Below, piece after piece: positions 44,896 through 53,525 of a stretch of 64,000 bases of DNA. The first letter of the stretch is position 1, and each line of letters begins with the position of its first letter. This DNA is from Actinocrinis sp035605935 (GTDB lineage Bacteria; Actinomycetota; Actinomycetes; Streptomycetales; Catenulisporaceae). The position numbers were made by a program, and so were the translations under genes. The notes beneath the pieces were generated by a model. That model worked only from the letters and a program-made list of their open reading frames with translations. It did no database searches and was not told the origin of the DNA. The stretch spans positions 1 to 64,000 of the forward strand of contig NZ_DATNGK010000257.1 in assembly GCF_035605935.1 (NCBI RefSeq), read 5' to 3'.

Positions 44896-45681
44896 TCAGT
44901 CGGCGGCCGCGGTGAGCTTCTTCGCGCCGGTCATGATCGCGACCGCGTCCTCCATCGAGTGTGTCTTCGGCGAGATGACACCCGCGCAGGCGCCGAGCCG
45001 CTGGATGTGGATCCGATCGGCGACCTCGAACACGTTCGGCATGTTGTGACTGATCAGGATGATCGCGAGCCCGTTGTCGCGCAGCTCGCGGATCAGCTTG
45101 AGCACCTGACCGGTCTCCCGCACGCCGAGCGCGGCGGTCGGCTCGTCGAGGATGACCACCTTGCTGCCGAACGCACCGGCGCGGGCGACCGCGACCGCCT
45201 GGCGCTGGCCGCCGGACAGCGTCTCCACCGCCTGGCCGATGTTCTGCAGGGTGCTGATACCGAGGTGCTTGATGTGCTCGGCGGACTGCCGCTTCATCTC
45301 GCCGGTGTCCAGCATCCGCAGCACCGAACCGAGCGGGCCCTTGCGGCGCACCTCGCGCGCCAGAAAGAGATTGCTCGCGATGTCGAGCGCCGGCGCGACC
45401 GCAAGGGTCTGATACACCGTCTCGATCCCGGCCTCGCGGGCATCCTGCGGTCGCCGGAAGTTGACCTCGGCGCCGTTCACGCGGATGGTGCCGCGGTCCG
45501 GCGTCAGCGCTCCAGAGAGGCACTTGATCAGCGTGGACTTGCCGGCGCCGTTGTCGCCGATGACCGCCAGCACTTCGCCGGGGTACAGCGTCAGGTCCAC
45601 GTCGTCGAGCCCGACGACGCGGCCGAACAGCTTCACCAGGCCCTTGGCTTCGAGGACCGGAAGGTTGCCTGCCGCGTTCAT
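44896..45681 (-). CDS. Sugar ABC transporter ATP-binding protein (CUT2, half-size, FrcA-like)
   Basis: A 261-residue ATPase of the ribose/xylose/fructose CUT2 group. Walker A is GDNGAGKST (42-50), the ABC signature LSGGQRQAVAVARA, Walker B VVILDEPTAALG. Most CUT2 ATPases have two fused domains; this has one, as in FrcA of fructose transporters, so it must dimerise. Its ATG overlaps the permease stop in ATGA. The neighbouring GH32, kinase and regulator genes make fructose the likely sugar, but this is inference. Confidence 0.92.
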   Translation of the reverse strand: MNAAGNLPVLEAKGLVKLFGRVVGLDDVDLTLYPGEVLAVIGDNGAGKSTLIKCLSGALTPDRGTIRVNGAEVNFRRPQDAREAGIETVYQTLAVAPALDIASNLFLAREVRRKGPLGSVLRMLDTGEMKRQSAEHIKHLGISTLQNIGQAVETLSGGQRQAVAVARAGAFGSKVVILDEPTAALGVRETGQVLKLIRELRDNGLAIILISHNMPNVFEVADRIHIQRLGACAGVISPKTHSMEDAVAIMTGAKKLTAAAD

Positions 45682-46712
45682 GCCTTCACGCTCCTGATCC
45701 ACTGGTCGACCGAAACCGCGGCGATGACCAGCAGGCCGACCGCGAGCACCTGGTAGTTGGGGTCGAGCCCGGCCAGCGCCAGTCCGTTGTCGAAAACCTG
45801 CACGATCAGCGCGCCGATCAGCGAGCCGACCACGACGCCGCGGCCGCCGAACAGGCTGGTGCCGCCGATGACCACGGCGGTGATCGACTCGAGGTTGGCG
45901 TTCAGGCCGCTGTTCGGGTCACCGCCGCCGACCCGGCCGACCAGGATCCAGGCCGCCACCGCGATCGCGACGCCGGCGACCATGTAAGCGCTCAACAACA
46001 CCCGGTTGACCGAAATACCGGCCAGACGTGAGGCTTCCGCGTCGTCACCGACCGCGTACAGGTGCCGGCCCCACGCGGTGTAGCGCAGTGCGAACCCGAT
46101 GACGATGTACAGCCCGATCATCATCAGTACGCCGGTGGTCAAGTGCAGCGAGCCGATCGAGACTGTGTTGCCGCTCCACAGGAGGAAAGCGCCGGGCTGC
46201 AGTGCGATCGTCTGGCCCTTGGCGTAGATGAGCGTGATCGCGGTGAAGATGCTCAGGGTGCCGAGGGTGACGATGAACGGTGGCAGCTTGATCCTGGTGA
46301 CCAGCAAGCCGTTGACTGCCTGCGCGACCACCGCGATGACCACGCCGATGAGAAGCGCGAAGACACCGGGCACGTGCTGGTCGAAGGCGAGCTTCGACAT
46401 GACCAGCGAGGCGAGCACCATCACCGCGCCGATCGACAGATCGATGCCCGCGGTGAGGATGACCAGGGTCTGCCCGGCCGCCAGCGCGCCGACCACGGCG
46501 ACCTGCTGCGCCACCAGGGAGAGGTTCTGCAGGTGGTAGAAGCGGCTGTTGAGCAGTCCGAAGGCCACCGCGGCCAGCACCAGCACGATGGCGGGGCTGA
46601 GCGCGGGCTGCTTGTGCAACACCGAGTGGACGCGCTGGCCCACGGTCGGCGGCCGGTTGAGGAACTCCTCGGCCGTGGCCGGTGCGGCCGGGCCGTCTAG
46701 CGAAATGGTCAC
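45678..46712 (-). CDS. Sugar ABC transporter permease (CUT2, FrcC-like)
   Basis: A 344-residue permease with about ten hydrophobic helices and CUT2 signatures: LTAGIDLSIGAVMVLASLV, FIVTLGTLSIFTAITLI and the cytoplasmic EASRLAGISVNRVLLSAYM coupling loop. GTG start at 46712 with AAGGGGATT upstream. Lies downstream of the binding-protein gene across a 235-bp gap holding a strong hairpin, and overlaps the ATPase start by four bp. Confidence 0.92.
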   Translation of the reverse strand: MTISLDGPAAPATAEEFLNRPPTVGQRVHSVLHKQPALSPAIVLVLAAVAFGLLNSRFYHLQNLSLVAQQVAVVGALAAGQTLVILTAGIDLSIGAVMVLASLVMSKLAFDQHVPGVFALLIGVVIAVVAQAVNGLLVTRIKLPPFIVTLGTLSIFTAITLIYAKGQTIALQPGAFLLWSGNTVSIGSLHLTTGVLMMIGLYIVIGFALRYTAWGRHLYAVGDDAEASRLAGISVNRVLLSAYMVAGVAIAVAAWILVGRVGGGDPNSGLNANLESITAVVIGGTSLFGGRGVVVGSLIGALIVQVFDNGLALAGLDPNYQVLAVGLLVIAAVSVDQWIRSVKA

Positions 46713-46841
46713 GGCAATCCCCTTCGATGGTGACCAGCGGAACGGGTGATCTGCGGAAAAAGGCGGGCGAGCGGAGGGGGTTGGACGGGTGCGCCGGCAC
46801 GTAGTGCGGACGCGTCGGCACACCCGGCTCTGGCCCCGTTC

Positions 46842-46895
46842 GGCCCTGTCTTCAAAGGTTCGCCTGGGCCGCGGCGCCCCTTTGAAGACAGGGCC
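46842..46895 (-). other. 17-bp perfect stem-loop between binding-protein and permease genes
   Basis: GGCCCTGTCTTCAAAGG (46842-46858) and CCTTTGAAGACAGGGCC (46879-46895) are exact complements around a 20-nt GC-rich loop. Placed after the binding-protein gene and 130 bp before the permease start, with no T-tract, it fits an mRNA-stabilising or partial-termination element that raises binding-protein over permease levels. Confidence 0.75.
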
Positions 46896-46947
46896 TGGGC
46901 GCAGTGTTCACTAAGGGCATGTTCATCAAGGCCAAGTCAGCCCCGGG

Positions 46948-48084
46948 TCAGCTGCCCCAGCAGGCGGACGCCGCGTCCGTCGGCGACTGGATGGTCACGC
47001 CGGGGTAGCTCTTGGTCGCGACGAGCGCGGTGCCGGTGTCGAAGAAGGACTTGCCCTGCGTCACGCTCGGCTTCGAGCCGCCGCGGGCCAGCTTCGCGAT
47101 CGAGTCCACGCCGAGAGCGGCCATCTTGCCGGGGTACTGCACCGCGTCGGCGGTGAATTCGCCGGTGCCCACCAGCTTGAGGCCGGAGCAGCTGCCGTCG
47201 ATCGCGTAAACCGCGACCTGGCTCTGCTTGCCCGCGGCCTTCAGCGCGTTGTACGCGCCTTCCGCGGCCGGCTCGTTGATCGCGTAGACCACGTTGATGT
47301 TCGGGTTCGCGGACAGGCAGTTTTCCATCGCGGTACGGCCACCGTCGATGGCGCCCTGCGTCGGCTGGTGGCAGGCGATGGTGTACGAGCCGCCGCCGGT
47401 GTACGTGCCGGTCTTGGCTTCCTGCGCGTTCTGCGTGGTGCTGCCCGGGTTGATGCCCATGCCTTCGAGGAAGCCGTGATCGCGGTCGATGTCGACGGAG
47501 ACGACCTGGTTGTTGAAGAGGTCGAGCATGGCGATCACGGCCGGCTTGCCGCCGAGCGCGGCGGCCGCGTACTGGCCGTCGAGCTTTCCGGCCTGGGTGT
47601 TGTCCGTGGCGTAGGTGATGTCCGCGACGCTCGGCGGGTTCGGCGCGGTGTCCAGCGCGATGACGAACAGGCCGGCCTGCTTGGCCTGGTTGAGCGCCGC
47701 GTTGACCGCGTCGCCGTTCGTGGTGATCAGGATTCCCTTGTCGCCGCGGGAGATCGCGTTGTCGATCGCGCTGATCTGGCTCTGCGTGTCGCCGTCCTTG
47801 TTGCCGGCCGCGACGGTCAGGTTCACGTTGTCCTTGGCCGCGGCCGTCTTGGCGTCGTTCTCCATGCTCACGAAGTACGGGTTCGTCAAAGTCTTGAGGA
47901 TCAGCGAGACGCCGACCTTTGAGCCGCCGCCGGAACCGGAGCCGCCGGAACCGCTGGCCGTGCCGCTGGAGGAGGAGCTACAGGCCGCGAGTGCGGCGAC
48001 AGCGCACAGCGCGGTTCCAGCGGCGGCCGCGCGGGCGCGTCGGCTCAGGCGCGGCGCCGGGGTGCTCGTCGTCGAGCTGTCCAT
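46948..48084 (-). CDS. Sugar ABC transporter substrate-binding lipoprotein (FrcB-like)
   Basis: A 378-residue lipoprotein. The signal sequence ends in a lipobox LAAC with Cys35, followed by a Ser/Gly linker and a type I periplasmic-binding fold (GVSLILKTLTNPYFVSMEND, GDTQSQISAIDNAISRG, ILITTNGDAVN). Binding residues are in the ribose/fructose group but exact sugar cannot be read. It is the first gene of the transporter operon; its 5' region faces lacI and holds an operator-like palindrome at 48185-48200. Confidence 0.93.
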   Translation of the reverse strand: MDSSTTSTPAPRLSRRARAAAAGTALCAVAALAACSSSSSGTASGSGGSGSGGGSKVGVSLILKTLTNPYFVSMENDAKTAAAKDNVNLTVAAGNKDGDTQSQISAIDNAISRGDKGILITTNGDAVNAALNQAKQAGLFVIALDTAPNPPSVADITYATDNTQAGKLDGQYAAAALGGKPAVIAMLDLFNNQVVSVDIDRDHGFLEGMGINPGSTTQNAQEAKTGTYTGGGSYTIACHQPTQGAIDGGRTAMENCLSANPNINVVYAINEPAAEGAYNALKAAGKQSQVAVYAIDGSCSGLKLVGTGEFTADAVQYPGKMAALGVDSIAKLARGGSKPSVTQGKSFFDTGTALVATKSYPGVTIQSPTDAASACWGS

Positions 48085-48184
48085 GGTTCAAGCCTCTCTG
48101 GGACGTTCGCTGGGTGAGGGTGGATCCGGAGGTCCTGATCTAGCGTGTCCCGCTGAGGCTCGTTCCGCACTTTCGAAGAACCTC

Positions 48185-48200
48185 GGGACAACGTTGTCTC
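48185..48200. promoter_or_regulatory. LacI-type operator between the frcB-like gene and lacI
   Basis: GGGACAACGTTGTCTC is a 16-bp palindrome with one mismatch. It matches GAGACAACGTTGTCTC found twice before the GH32 gene, and its CG-centred form is typical of LacI family operators. Sited in the divergent 210-bp region, it could control both the transporter and the lacI-kinase transcripts. Confidence 0.8.
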
Positions 48201-48294
48201 GCCGCGATACTCTCTCTTATGCGAGAATGCGTCAAGCCACAGGCAGAGACCCGTGTGCAACGAGTCGGTAACGCAACCCCCAGGGGAGACAACG

Positions 48295-49380
48295 ATGCCT
48301 CACGCGGAACCCGGTCCAGTGCGGCCGGCCGGACGGCCCACCATGCGGGACGTCGCGGCGCTGGCCGGGGTGGCGATCAAGACCGTCTCCCGCGTGGTCA
48401 ACGGGGTCAGCACGGTTGATCCAGTGCTCGCGGCCCGGGTCCGGGAGGCAGCCGACAAGCTGGGCTACCGGCCGAACCTGACGGCGAGCAATCTGCGCCG
48501 CAGCGACGGGCGGACCGCCACCATCGGGATGCTGGTCGAGGACGCGGCGAACCCCTTCTCCGCGGCGCTGATGCGGGCGGTCGAGGACACCGCGCGGGAG
48601 CGCGACGTGCTGGCGCTGTTCGGCAGCCTGGACGAGGACGCGACGCGGGAGCGCGAACTGGCCGGTGCGTTCATCGACCGGCGGGTGGACGGGCTGCTGA
48701 TCGTGCCGGCCGGCCAGGACCACAGCTACCTGATCAAGGAACGCGCCGCCGGGACCTGCCTGGTGTTCGTCGACCGCGAGCCGAAGCTGCTCGATGCCGA
48801 CGCGGTGCTCTCGGACAACCGGACCGGCGCCATAAACGCGGTTGACCACCTGCTCGCGGGCGGTCACCGGCGCATCGCGTACCTCGGTGACCGGCTCTCC
48901 ATCTCCACGGCCGCGCAGCGCTTCGACGGCTTCCGGCACGCGCTGGAGCTCGCGCGGCTGAAGGCGGACGAGCAGCTCATCTGGCACGAGGCGAGTTCGG
49001 AGCGGGCCGCGATCGAGGCGACCGAGCGGATGCTGCGGCTGCCCGATCCGCCCACCGCGCTGTTCACCGGACAGAACTTGATCACGATAGGCGCGAGCCG
49101 GGCGCTGCGCGCGCTGGGCTTGCAGGACGAGGTCGCGATGGTCGGGTTCGACGATTTCCCGCTCGCGGACATGCTGCGGCCGGGGATCACGGTTGTCGCG
49201 CAGGACATCGAGGCGCTCGGCAGGCTCGCCGCGGAAACGCTGTTTCGCAGGCTGGACGGTGACACCTCGCCGACGAGCACGCGCATCATCCCGACGCGTC
49301 TGATCACGCGTGGCTCGGGCGAGATCGCGGCCCCGGCGGCGCGCGGCCTGAACAGTCGAGACAGGCGGGCGGCCTCGTGA
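48295..49380 (+). CDS. LacI family transcriptional regulator
   Basis: A 361-residue LacI/GalR protein: N-terminal HTH TMRDVAALAGVAIKTVSRVV and hinge LTASNLRRSDGRT, then the periplasmic-binding-like sensor domain with NPFSAALMRAVEDTA and FDDFPLADMLRPGITVV. ATG at 48295 is preceded by GGGGAGA with a seven-nt spacer. It overlaps the fructokinase start by four bp (GTGA). It most likely represses the transporter, kinase and GH32 genes through the GAGACAACGTTGTCTC palindromes, relieved by fructose or a phosphorylated derivative; that link is inferred from sites and gene order. Confidence 0.93.
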   Translation: MPHAEPGPVRPAGRPTMRDVAALAGVAIKTVSRVVNGVSTVDPVLAARVREAADKLGYRPNLTASNLRRSDGRTATIGMLVEDAANPFSAALMRAVEDTARERDVLALFGSLDEDATRERELAGAFIDRRVDGLLIVPAGQDHSYLIKERAAGTCLVFVDREPKLLDADAVLSDNRTGAINAVDHLLAGGHRRIAYLGDRLSISTAAQRFDGFRHALELARLKADEQLIWHEASSERAAIEATERMLRLPDPPTALFTGQNLITIGASRALRALGLQDEVAMVGFDDFPLADMLRPGITVVAQDIEALGRLAAETLFRRLDGDTSPTSTRIIPTRLITRGSGEIAAPAARGLNSRDRRAAS

Positions 49381-50333
49381 CGCGGCCCTTCTCAGCCGCC
49401 GAGCCGCTGCTGACGGTGATCGGGGAAGCCCTCATTGATCTAGTGCCCGGCTCCAGCCCCGGCGACTACCAGGCCAGGCCTGGCGGCAGTCCGTTCAACG
49501 TGGCGATCGGGCTGGCGCGTCTGGACCATCGCACGGTGCTGATGGCCAGGCTCGCGGACAACGCCTTCGGCAGGCTGTTGCGCGAGCACGCCGCCGCGGA
49601 GAATGTCGATCTGACCAGCGCGCCGCTCGCCACCGAGCCGACGACGCTCGCGGTCGTATCCCTGGACGCGCAGGGCCAGGCCGGGTACGACTTCTATCTC
49701 GACGGCACGGCCGACTGGCAGTGGACTGATACGGAGCTGGCGCGCATTCCGCCGGACACCACGATCCTGCACGTCGGTTCGCTCGCGTCATGGACGCAGC
49801 CGGGCAATCGGCATATCCAGGCCGCGGTGGCGCGATCGCGCGAGCAAGGCAGCACCCTAATCAGTTATGACCCGAATATCCGGCCTTTACTGTTAGGGAA
49901 ACCCGAGCAGGCGCGACCCCTGGTCGAAGACTTCGTGTCCGTGGCGCACCTGGTGAAGGCCAGCCGTGAGGACGTGGAATGGCTATATCCGCAGACCGCT
50001 ATCGCAGAGGTCGGCGACCGCTGGCTGAAGCTGGGCGCGCTGGCCGTGGTGATCACGGACGGCCCGAACGGAGCGCACCTGCTGCGTCCCGACGCGGCGC
50101 CGGTACACCGGCCGGGCCGCAAGATCCAGCTGGTAGACACGATCGGCGCGGGTGACGCGTTCACCTCCGGACTGCTCGGCGGCCTGGTGCGGCGCGGACT
50201 GCACACGCCGCAGCTGCTCAGTCAGTGCCCTGCCGAACTGCTGGCCGAGACTGTCGACGAAGCAGTGCTGGTCTCCGCGCTCACCTGCGAGCGGGTGGGC
50301 GCCGATCCGCCGTTCGCGGCCGCGCTGGCCTGA
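49377..50333 (+). CDS. Carbohydrate kinase, PfkB family (probable fructokinase)
   Basis: A 318-residue ribokinase-family kinase. Substrate motif IGEALIDLVPG and GGSPFNVAIGLARL are N-terminal; the C-terminal PfkB signature VDTIGAGDAFTSGLLGGL holds the catalytic Asp and anion hole. In this locus it probably phosphorylates imported fructose to fructose-6-phosphate. GTG start at 49377 overlaps the lacI stop. Two adjacent rare TTA leucine codons (171 and 173) are present, so translation may need a rare tRNA, as in bldA-controlled genes of Streptomyces. Confidence 0.88.
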   Translation: MTRPFSAAEPLLTVIGEALIDLVPGSSPGDYQARPGGSPFNVAIGLARLDHRTVLMARLADNAFGRLLREHAAAENVDLTSAPLATEPTTLAVVSLDAQGQAGYDFYLDGTADWQWTDTELARIPPDTTILHVGSLASWTQPGNRHIQAAVARSREQGSTLISYDPNIRPLLLGKPEQARPLVEDFVSVAHLVKASREDVEWLYPQTAIAEVGDRWLKLGALAVVITDGPNGAHLLRPDAAPVHRPGRKIQLVDTIGAGDAFTSGLLGGLVRRGLHTPQLLSQCPAELLAETVDEAVLVSALTCERVGADPPFAAALA

Positions 50334-50351
50334 CAGTGCTGCCGGAAAAGC

Positions 50352-50394
50352 GGATCGAGCCGGCCACCGCGCTATGCGGCAACCGGCTCGATCC
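50352..50394. terminator. Bidirectional terminator between fructokinase and GH32 genes
   Basis: GGATCGAGCCGG (50352-50363) and CCGGCTCGATCC (50383-50394) pair perfectly over 12 bp with a 19-nt loop. The AAAA run at 50346-50349 reads as TTTT after the stem for the minus-strand GH32 transcript. Confidence 0.8.
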
Positions 50395-50424
50395 CTCGTC
50401 CCGCTGACGGCGGACCGGGATCCG

Positions 50425-53007
50425 CTACGGCCAGATCGACGAGAGCTGCCAGGCGGTCAGGTGCTGCACGGTGGCTGAGCCGCCAGCAGCGAACGCATCG
50501 ACTCCAATCGCAGTCGAGTCCGGGAAGATCTGGTCGGTGAGAACGACCTCGCCCTGATCGCCGAAGACCTCGACCGATGAGGCGTCCACCAGGACATGCA
50601 GCTTCAGATCGCCGCCGCCAAGCGGCAAGGGAGCACTCTGCACGCCGTAGAACGTCGGATCGAAGCCCGTGTTCCCGGAGTGCGATCGATCGAGGTAAAG
50701 CTGCTGCGTCGCGGTGTCGTAGCCGATCTGCGTGTACTGACCCGATCCGACGCGCACGTCGAGACCGAATCGGGCTGCGTTGCCCGCGTTGAGATCGGCG
50801 TTGATTTCAAGTGTCTGTCCGTTCACGGCAAGCGGCCGCGTGCCATTCGTCACCGACAGAGCGGGAGCGTTGTAGGCGCCAGGCTGACGCAGCGTATTGA
50901 GTTGGTTGACCGGCTGCTGCACGAGCCGCACCGCGCCGTCGATCGTGCGCAGCGACACCTCGCGCGGGAACGTGTCCGCACTGCGCCACGGCGAGGTGGG
51001 GATGTTCCCGCCGTAGTCCCAGTTGTTCATCCACGCGATCTCGATCCGCTTGCCGCCGGGTGCGTCGTTATAGCTGGCGGTGGCGTAGAAATCCTCGCCG
51101 TAGTCGATCCAGTGCGCGCGCTGGACGCTGCTGAGCGCGGGCGTGTCGGCGAAGGTGAGCTGGTCGGCGTTGACGTGACCCCAACTGCCGACGTTGTCGT
51201 CCACGACCTGGATCTGCGCCGTCTTGCCGATCAGGGAGCTGACGTTCCACGAGGTCCAGTCCAGCGCCTCGGCGTTCTGTCCGGTGGCGCTGTCCACCAC
51301 CTTGCCGTCAACCACCAGATTGACGCCGGTCTCGGGGTTGTATGGCGCGGCGGCGGCCGAGGAGAAGACTAGGTGGTCGACCATCAGGTGGCCCCAGCCG
51401 GTGGAGCCGTTGTTCTGGTCGACCACCTGGATGGTGGCCTGTTGGCCCTTGTACTGTGCGACGTTCCACGAGGTCCAGTCCATGTCGCCGCTGTTCTTGC
51501 CGGTCGCGGTGGCCACCACGCTGCCGTTGATCAGTAGGTTGATTGCGGTCGGGTTCGGCTGGTCCATCGGGTGGTCGCCGCCCGCGATCAGGAAGTCGAT
51601 GTAGTTCGAGTTGACCGTGAAGGTGGGAGAGGTGATCGTGCCCTCAGCCCCGTCGCAGCTCACCACGCAGGTGTCCAGCGCCCGGGGATCGATCTGCCCC
51701 GGCAGGCTCTCGGCGGTCGGGCCCGCGTTCGCGAAGTCACCGGTCGCGCTCCAGCCGGCGCCCCAGCCGGAGCTGAAGTCGTCGAACACCGGCCCGGCAG
51801 GAGCGGTGCCGTAAAGCACACCGCCGGGCACATACGCGTGATCGCCGCCGCCGACCAGGAAGTTGATATAGGGCTGGCTGATGGTGAAGCTCGGGGAGGT
51901 CAGGGTGCCGGTGGTCGAGTCGCCGTTGATGAAGCTGTTCACCAGGCCGTGGCCGAGGTAGCCGGTGACCGTCTGCTGGCCGGGCAGTGTTCCCTGCGCG
52001 GGCCCGTTGCCGAACGCGGCGCCGGTAGTCGTCCAGCCGTCGCCGTAGCCGGATCCTTCGAAATCCGCGAAGACGTTTCCAGGGGGCGGGGTGTAGCCGG
52101 CCGGGTCGTCGGAGGTGAAGGTTGTTCCGTTGAACGTCCCGACGAAGTACTGCGCGCCGGAGCCTCCCGCGTATGAGCCCGGATTGATGTTGACGACCAG
52201 GACCCACTTGATGTTCTGCGGATTCCCGTCGACCGCGAGCGGATACAGGTCAGGGCATTCCCATACGCCGCCGGTGGCGCCCGCCGGGCCGAACTCGCTC
52301 AAATACGTCCACTGCTTGAGGTTCGTCGAGGAGTAGAAGTAGACCTCGTGCAAGTCCGAGCGGGCGACCACCATCAGCCACTCGTTGCCAGGCGCGTACC
52401 AGAACACCTTCGGGTCGCGGAAGTTCTGCGAGCCGAGGTCGAGGACCGGATTGCCGGAGTACTTGGTCCAGGTCGTGCCGCCGTCGAGGCTGTAGGCCAG
52501 CGCCTGCTGCTGAACGCCGGTCGCCTTCTGGGCGCTGGTGTAGACGGCGACCAGGGGCGGGTTCTGCGCAGTGCCCAGGCCGCTGGAGTTGGTCTTGTCG
52601 TAGACGACGCTGCCGGAGAAGACGTACTCGCTGGAGTCCTGCGGGATGGCCACCGGCTTCTCGGTCCAGTGCACCAGGTCCGTGCTGACCGCGTGACCCC
52701 ACTCGATGTTGCCCCAGGTCGAGCCGGAGGGGTTGTACTGGAAGAACAGGTTGTACTGGCCGTGGTAGTAGATCAGGCCATTGGGATCATTCATCCAGTT
52801 CTGCGCGGGAGTGAAGTGATACTGCGGCCGGTAGAGCTCCTGATAGGCGGCGCTGCCGGCGGTGCCGGCCGCGGCAGTGTCAGCTCCGGCGGCCGAGGCG
52901 GTCGCCGGCAGCAGCAGCGCGCACAACGCGAGCGCCGCGGCGGCAAGGCGGCGGCGCCTTCGGCGGATCGGCCTTGACGCCTCAATCGGATAAGGATGCG
53001 AACGCAC
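50425..53007 (-). CDS. Secreted glycoside hydrolase family 32 fructanase (levanase/inulinase type)
   Basis: An 860-residue secreted enzyme releasing fructose from levan, inulin or sucrose. A signal peptide with Arg-rich n-region spans about 1-42. The five-blade propeller holds the nucleophile Asp74 in WMNDPNG, Asp198 in FRDPK and the acid/base Glu250 in ECPDL. Residues about 312-621 do not belong to a normal propeller: they contain two similar beta-sandwich-like modules and a further repeated segment, and then propeller sequence resumes (HWIDYGEDFYATASYND). A C-terminal beta-sandwich follows. GTG start at 53007 has GAGGAGG eight nt upstream. Two LacI-type palindromes lie just upstream. Exo or endo mode is not readable. 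Confidence 0.93.
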   Translation of the reverse strand: MRSHPYPIEASRPIRRRRRRLAAAALALCALLLPATASAAGADTAAAGTAGSAAYQELYRPQYHFTPAQNWMNDPNGLIYYHGQYNLFFQYNPSGSTWGNIEWGHAVSTDLVHWTEKPVAIPQDSSEYVFSGSVVYDKTNSSGLGTAQNPPLVAVYTSAQKATGVQQQALAYSLDGGTTWTKYSGNPVLDLGSQNFRDPKVFWYAPGNEWLMVVARSDLHEVYFYSSTNLKQWTYLSEFGPAGATGGVWECPDLYPLAVDGNPQNIKWVLVVNINPGSYAGGSGAQYFVGTFNGTTFTSDDPAGYTPPPGNVFADFEGSGYGDGWTTTGAAFGNGPAQGTLPGQQTVTGYLGHGLVNSFINGDSTTGTLTSPSFTISQPYINFLVGGGDHAYVPGGVLYGTAPAGPVFDDFSSGWGAGWSATGDFANAGPTAESLPGQIDPRALDTCVVSCDGAEGTITSPTFTVNSNYIDFLIAGGDHPMDQPNPTAINLLINGSVVATATGKNSGDMDWTSWNVAQYKGQQATIQVVDQNNGSTGWGHLMVDHLVFSSAAAAPYNPETGVNLVVDGKVVDSATGQNAEALDWTSWNVSSLIGKTAQIQVVDDNVGSWGHVNADQLTFADTPALSSVQRAHWIDYGEDFYATASYNDAPGGKRIEIAWMNNWDYGGNIPTSPWRSADTFPREVSLRTIDGAVRLVQQPVNQLNTLRQPGAYNAPALSVTNGTRPLAVNGQTLEINADLNAGNAARFGLDVRVGSGQYTQIGYDTATQQLYLDRSHSGNTGFDPTFYGVQSAPLPLGGGDLKLHVLVDASSVEVFGDQGEVVLTDQIFPDSTAIGVDAFAAGGSATVQHLTAWQLSSIWP

Positions 53008-53061
53008 GCGGTTCCTCCTCGGTCAGCCCTGGCGGACCTGCGGCAGCCGCTGAGTTCCCGG

Positions 53062-53079
53062 TGAGACAACGTTGTCTCA
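53062..53079. promoter_or_regulatory. LacI-type operator upstream of the GH32 gene, site 1
   Basis: TGAGACAACGTTGTCTCA is an 18-bp perfect palindrome, 55 bp upstream of the GH32 start and 32 bp (about three helical turns) from the second site, centre to centre. Confidence 0.85.
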
Positions 53080-53094
53080 GCTAGCCGCAAGACC

Positions 53095-53110
53095 GAGACA
53101 ACGTTGTCTC
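53095..53110. promoter_or_regulatory. LacI-type operator upstream of the GH32 gene, site 2
   Basis: GAGACAACGTTGTCTC is a 16-bp perfect palindrome, the same as the core of site 1 and, but for one base, the site near lacI. Two sites on one face of the helix suggest cooperative binding or looping. Confidence 0.85.
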
Positions 53111-53510
53111 AGGGATGGCGGTCACACTACTCGTCCGGCCTCGGTCCAACAAGAGCTTGGTTCGATCCAGCGGGCGTTCAACAAGGGTTCGGTTCGTCAA
53201 GCGGATGAGCGTGGCCGGCGCCGCATCCGCGCTCGGCCCAGCGGGCAAGACTGAAAGTCTCATCCGCGGCTCGACTGGTTACCGGTTCCGACCTCGGCGG
53301 CAGCGGCCGCCGCCGCGTCGCGGGACCGCTCGGTTGACACGCGCAGGCGGCGGCTCTTACGGTCCCGGGCACGTTGACGAGACCAAAAATCTCAACACGC
53401 TGATGGTTTGGGCGCGCGGCATCGGCCGGCGCGCGGGCACCCCGGAACACCAGCGCGCCGCAGCTCCATTCCGGCGTCTCCAGTTTCGACGGACCTGTCT
53501 GTCCATCAGT
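53111..53510. other. Rest of the divergent GH32 / CBM2-kelch promoter region, no gene seen
   Basis: About 400 bp between the two LacI-type operators and the CBM2-kelch ribosome site. No coding frame is supported. It includes two imperfect copies of CAACAAG followed by GGTTCG (near 53147 and 53189) and a CGG-rich stretch. Transcription toward the kelch gene probably starts here. Confidence 0.5.
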
Positions 53511-53525
53511 GAGGAGCGAACCACC

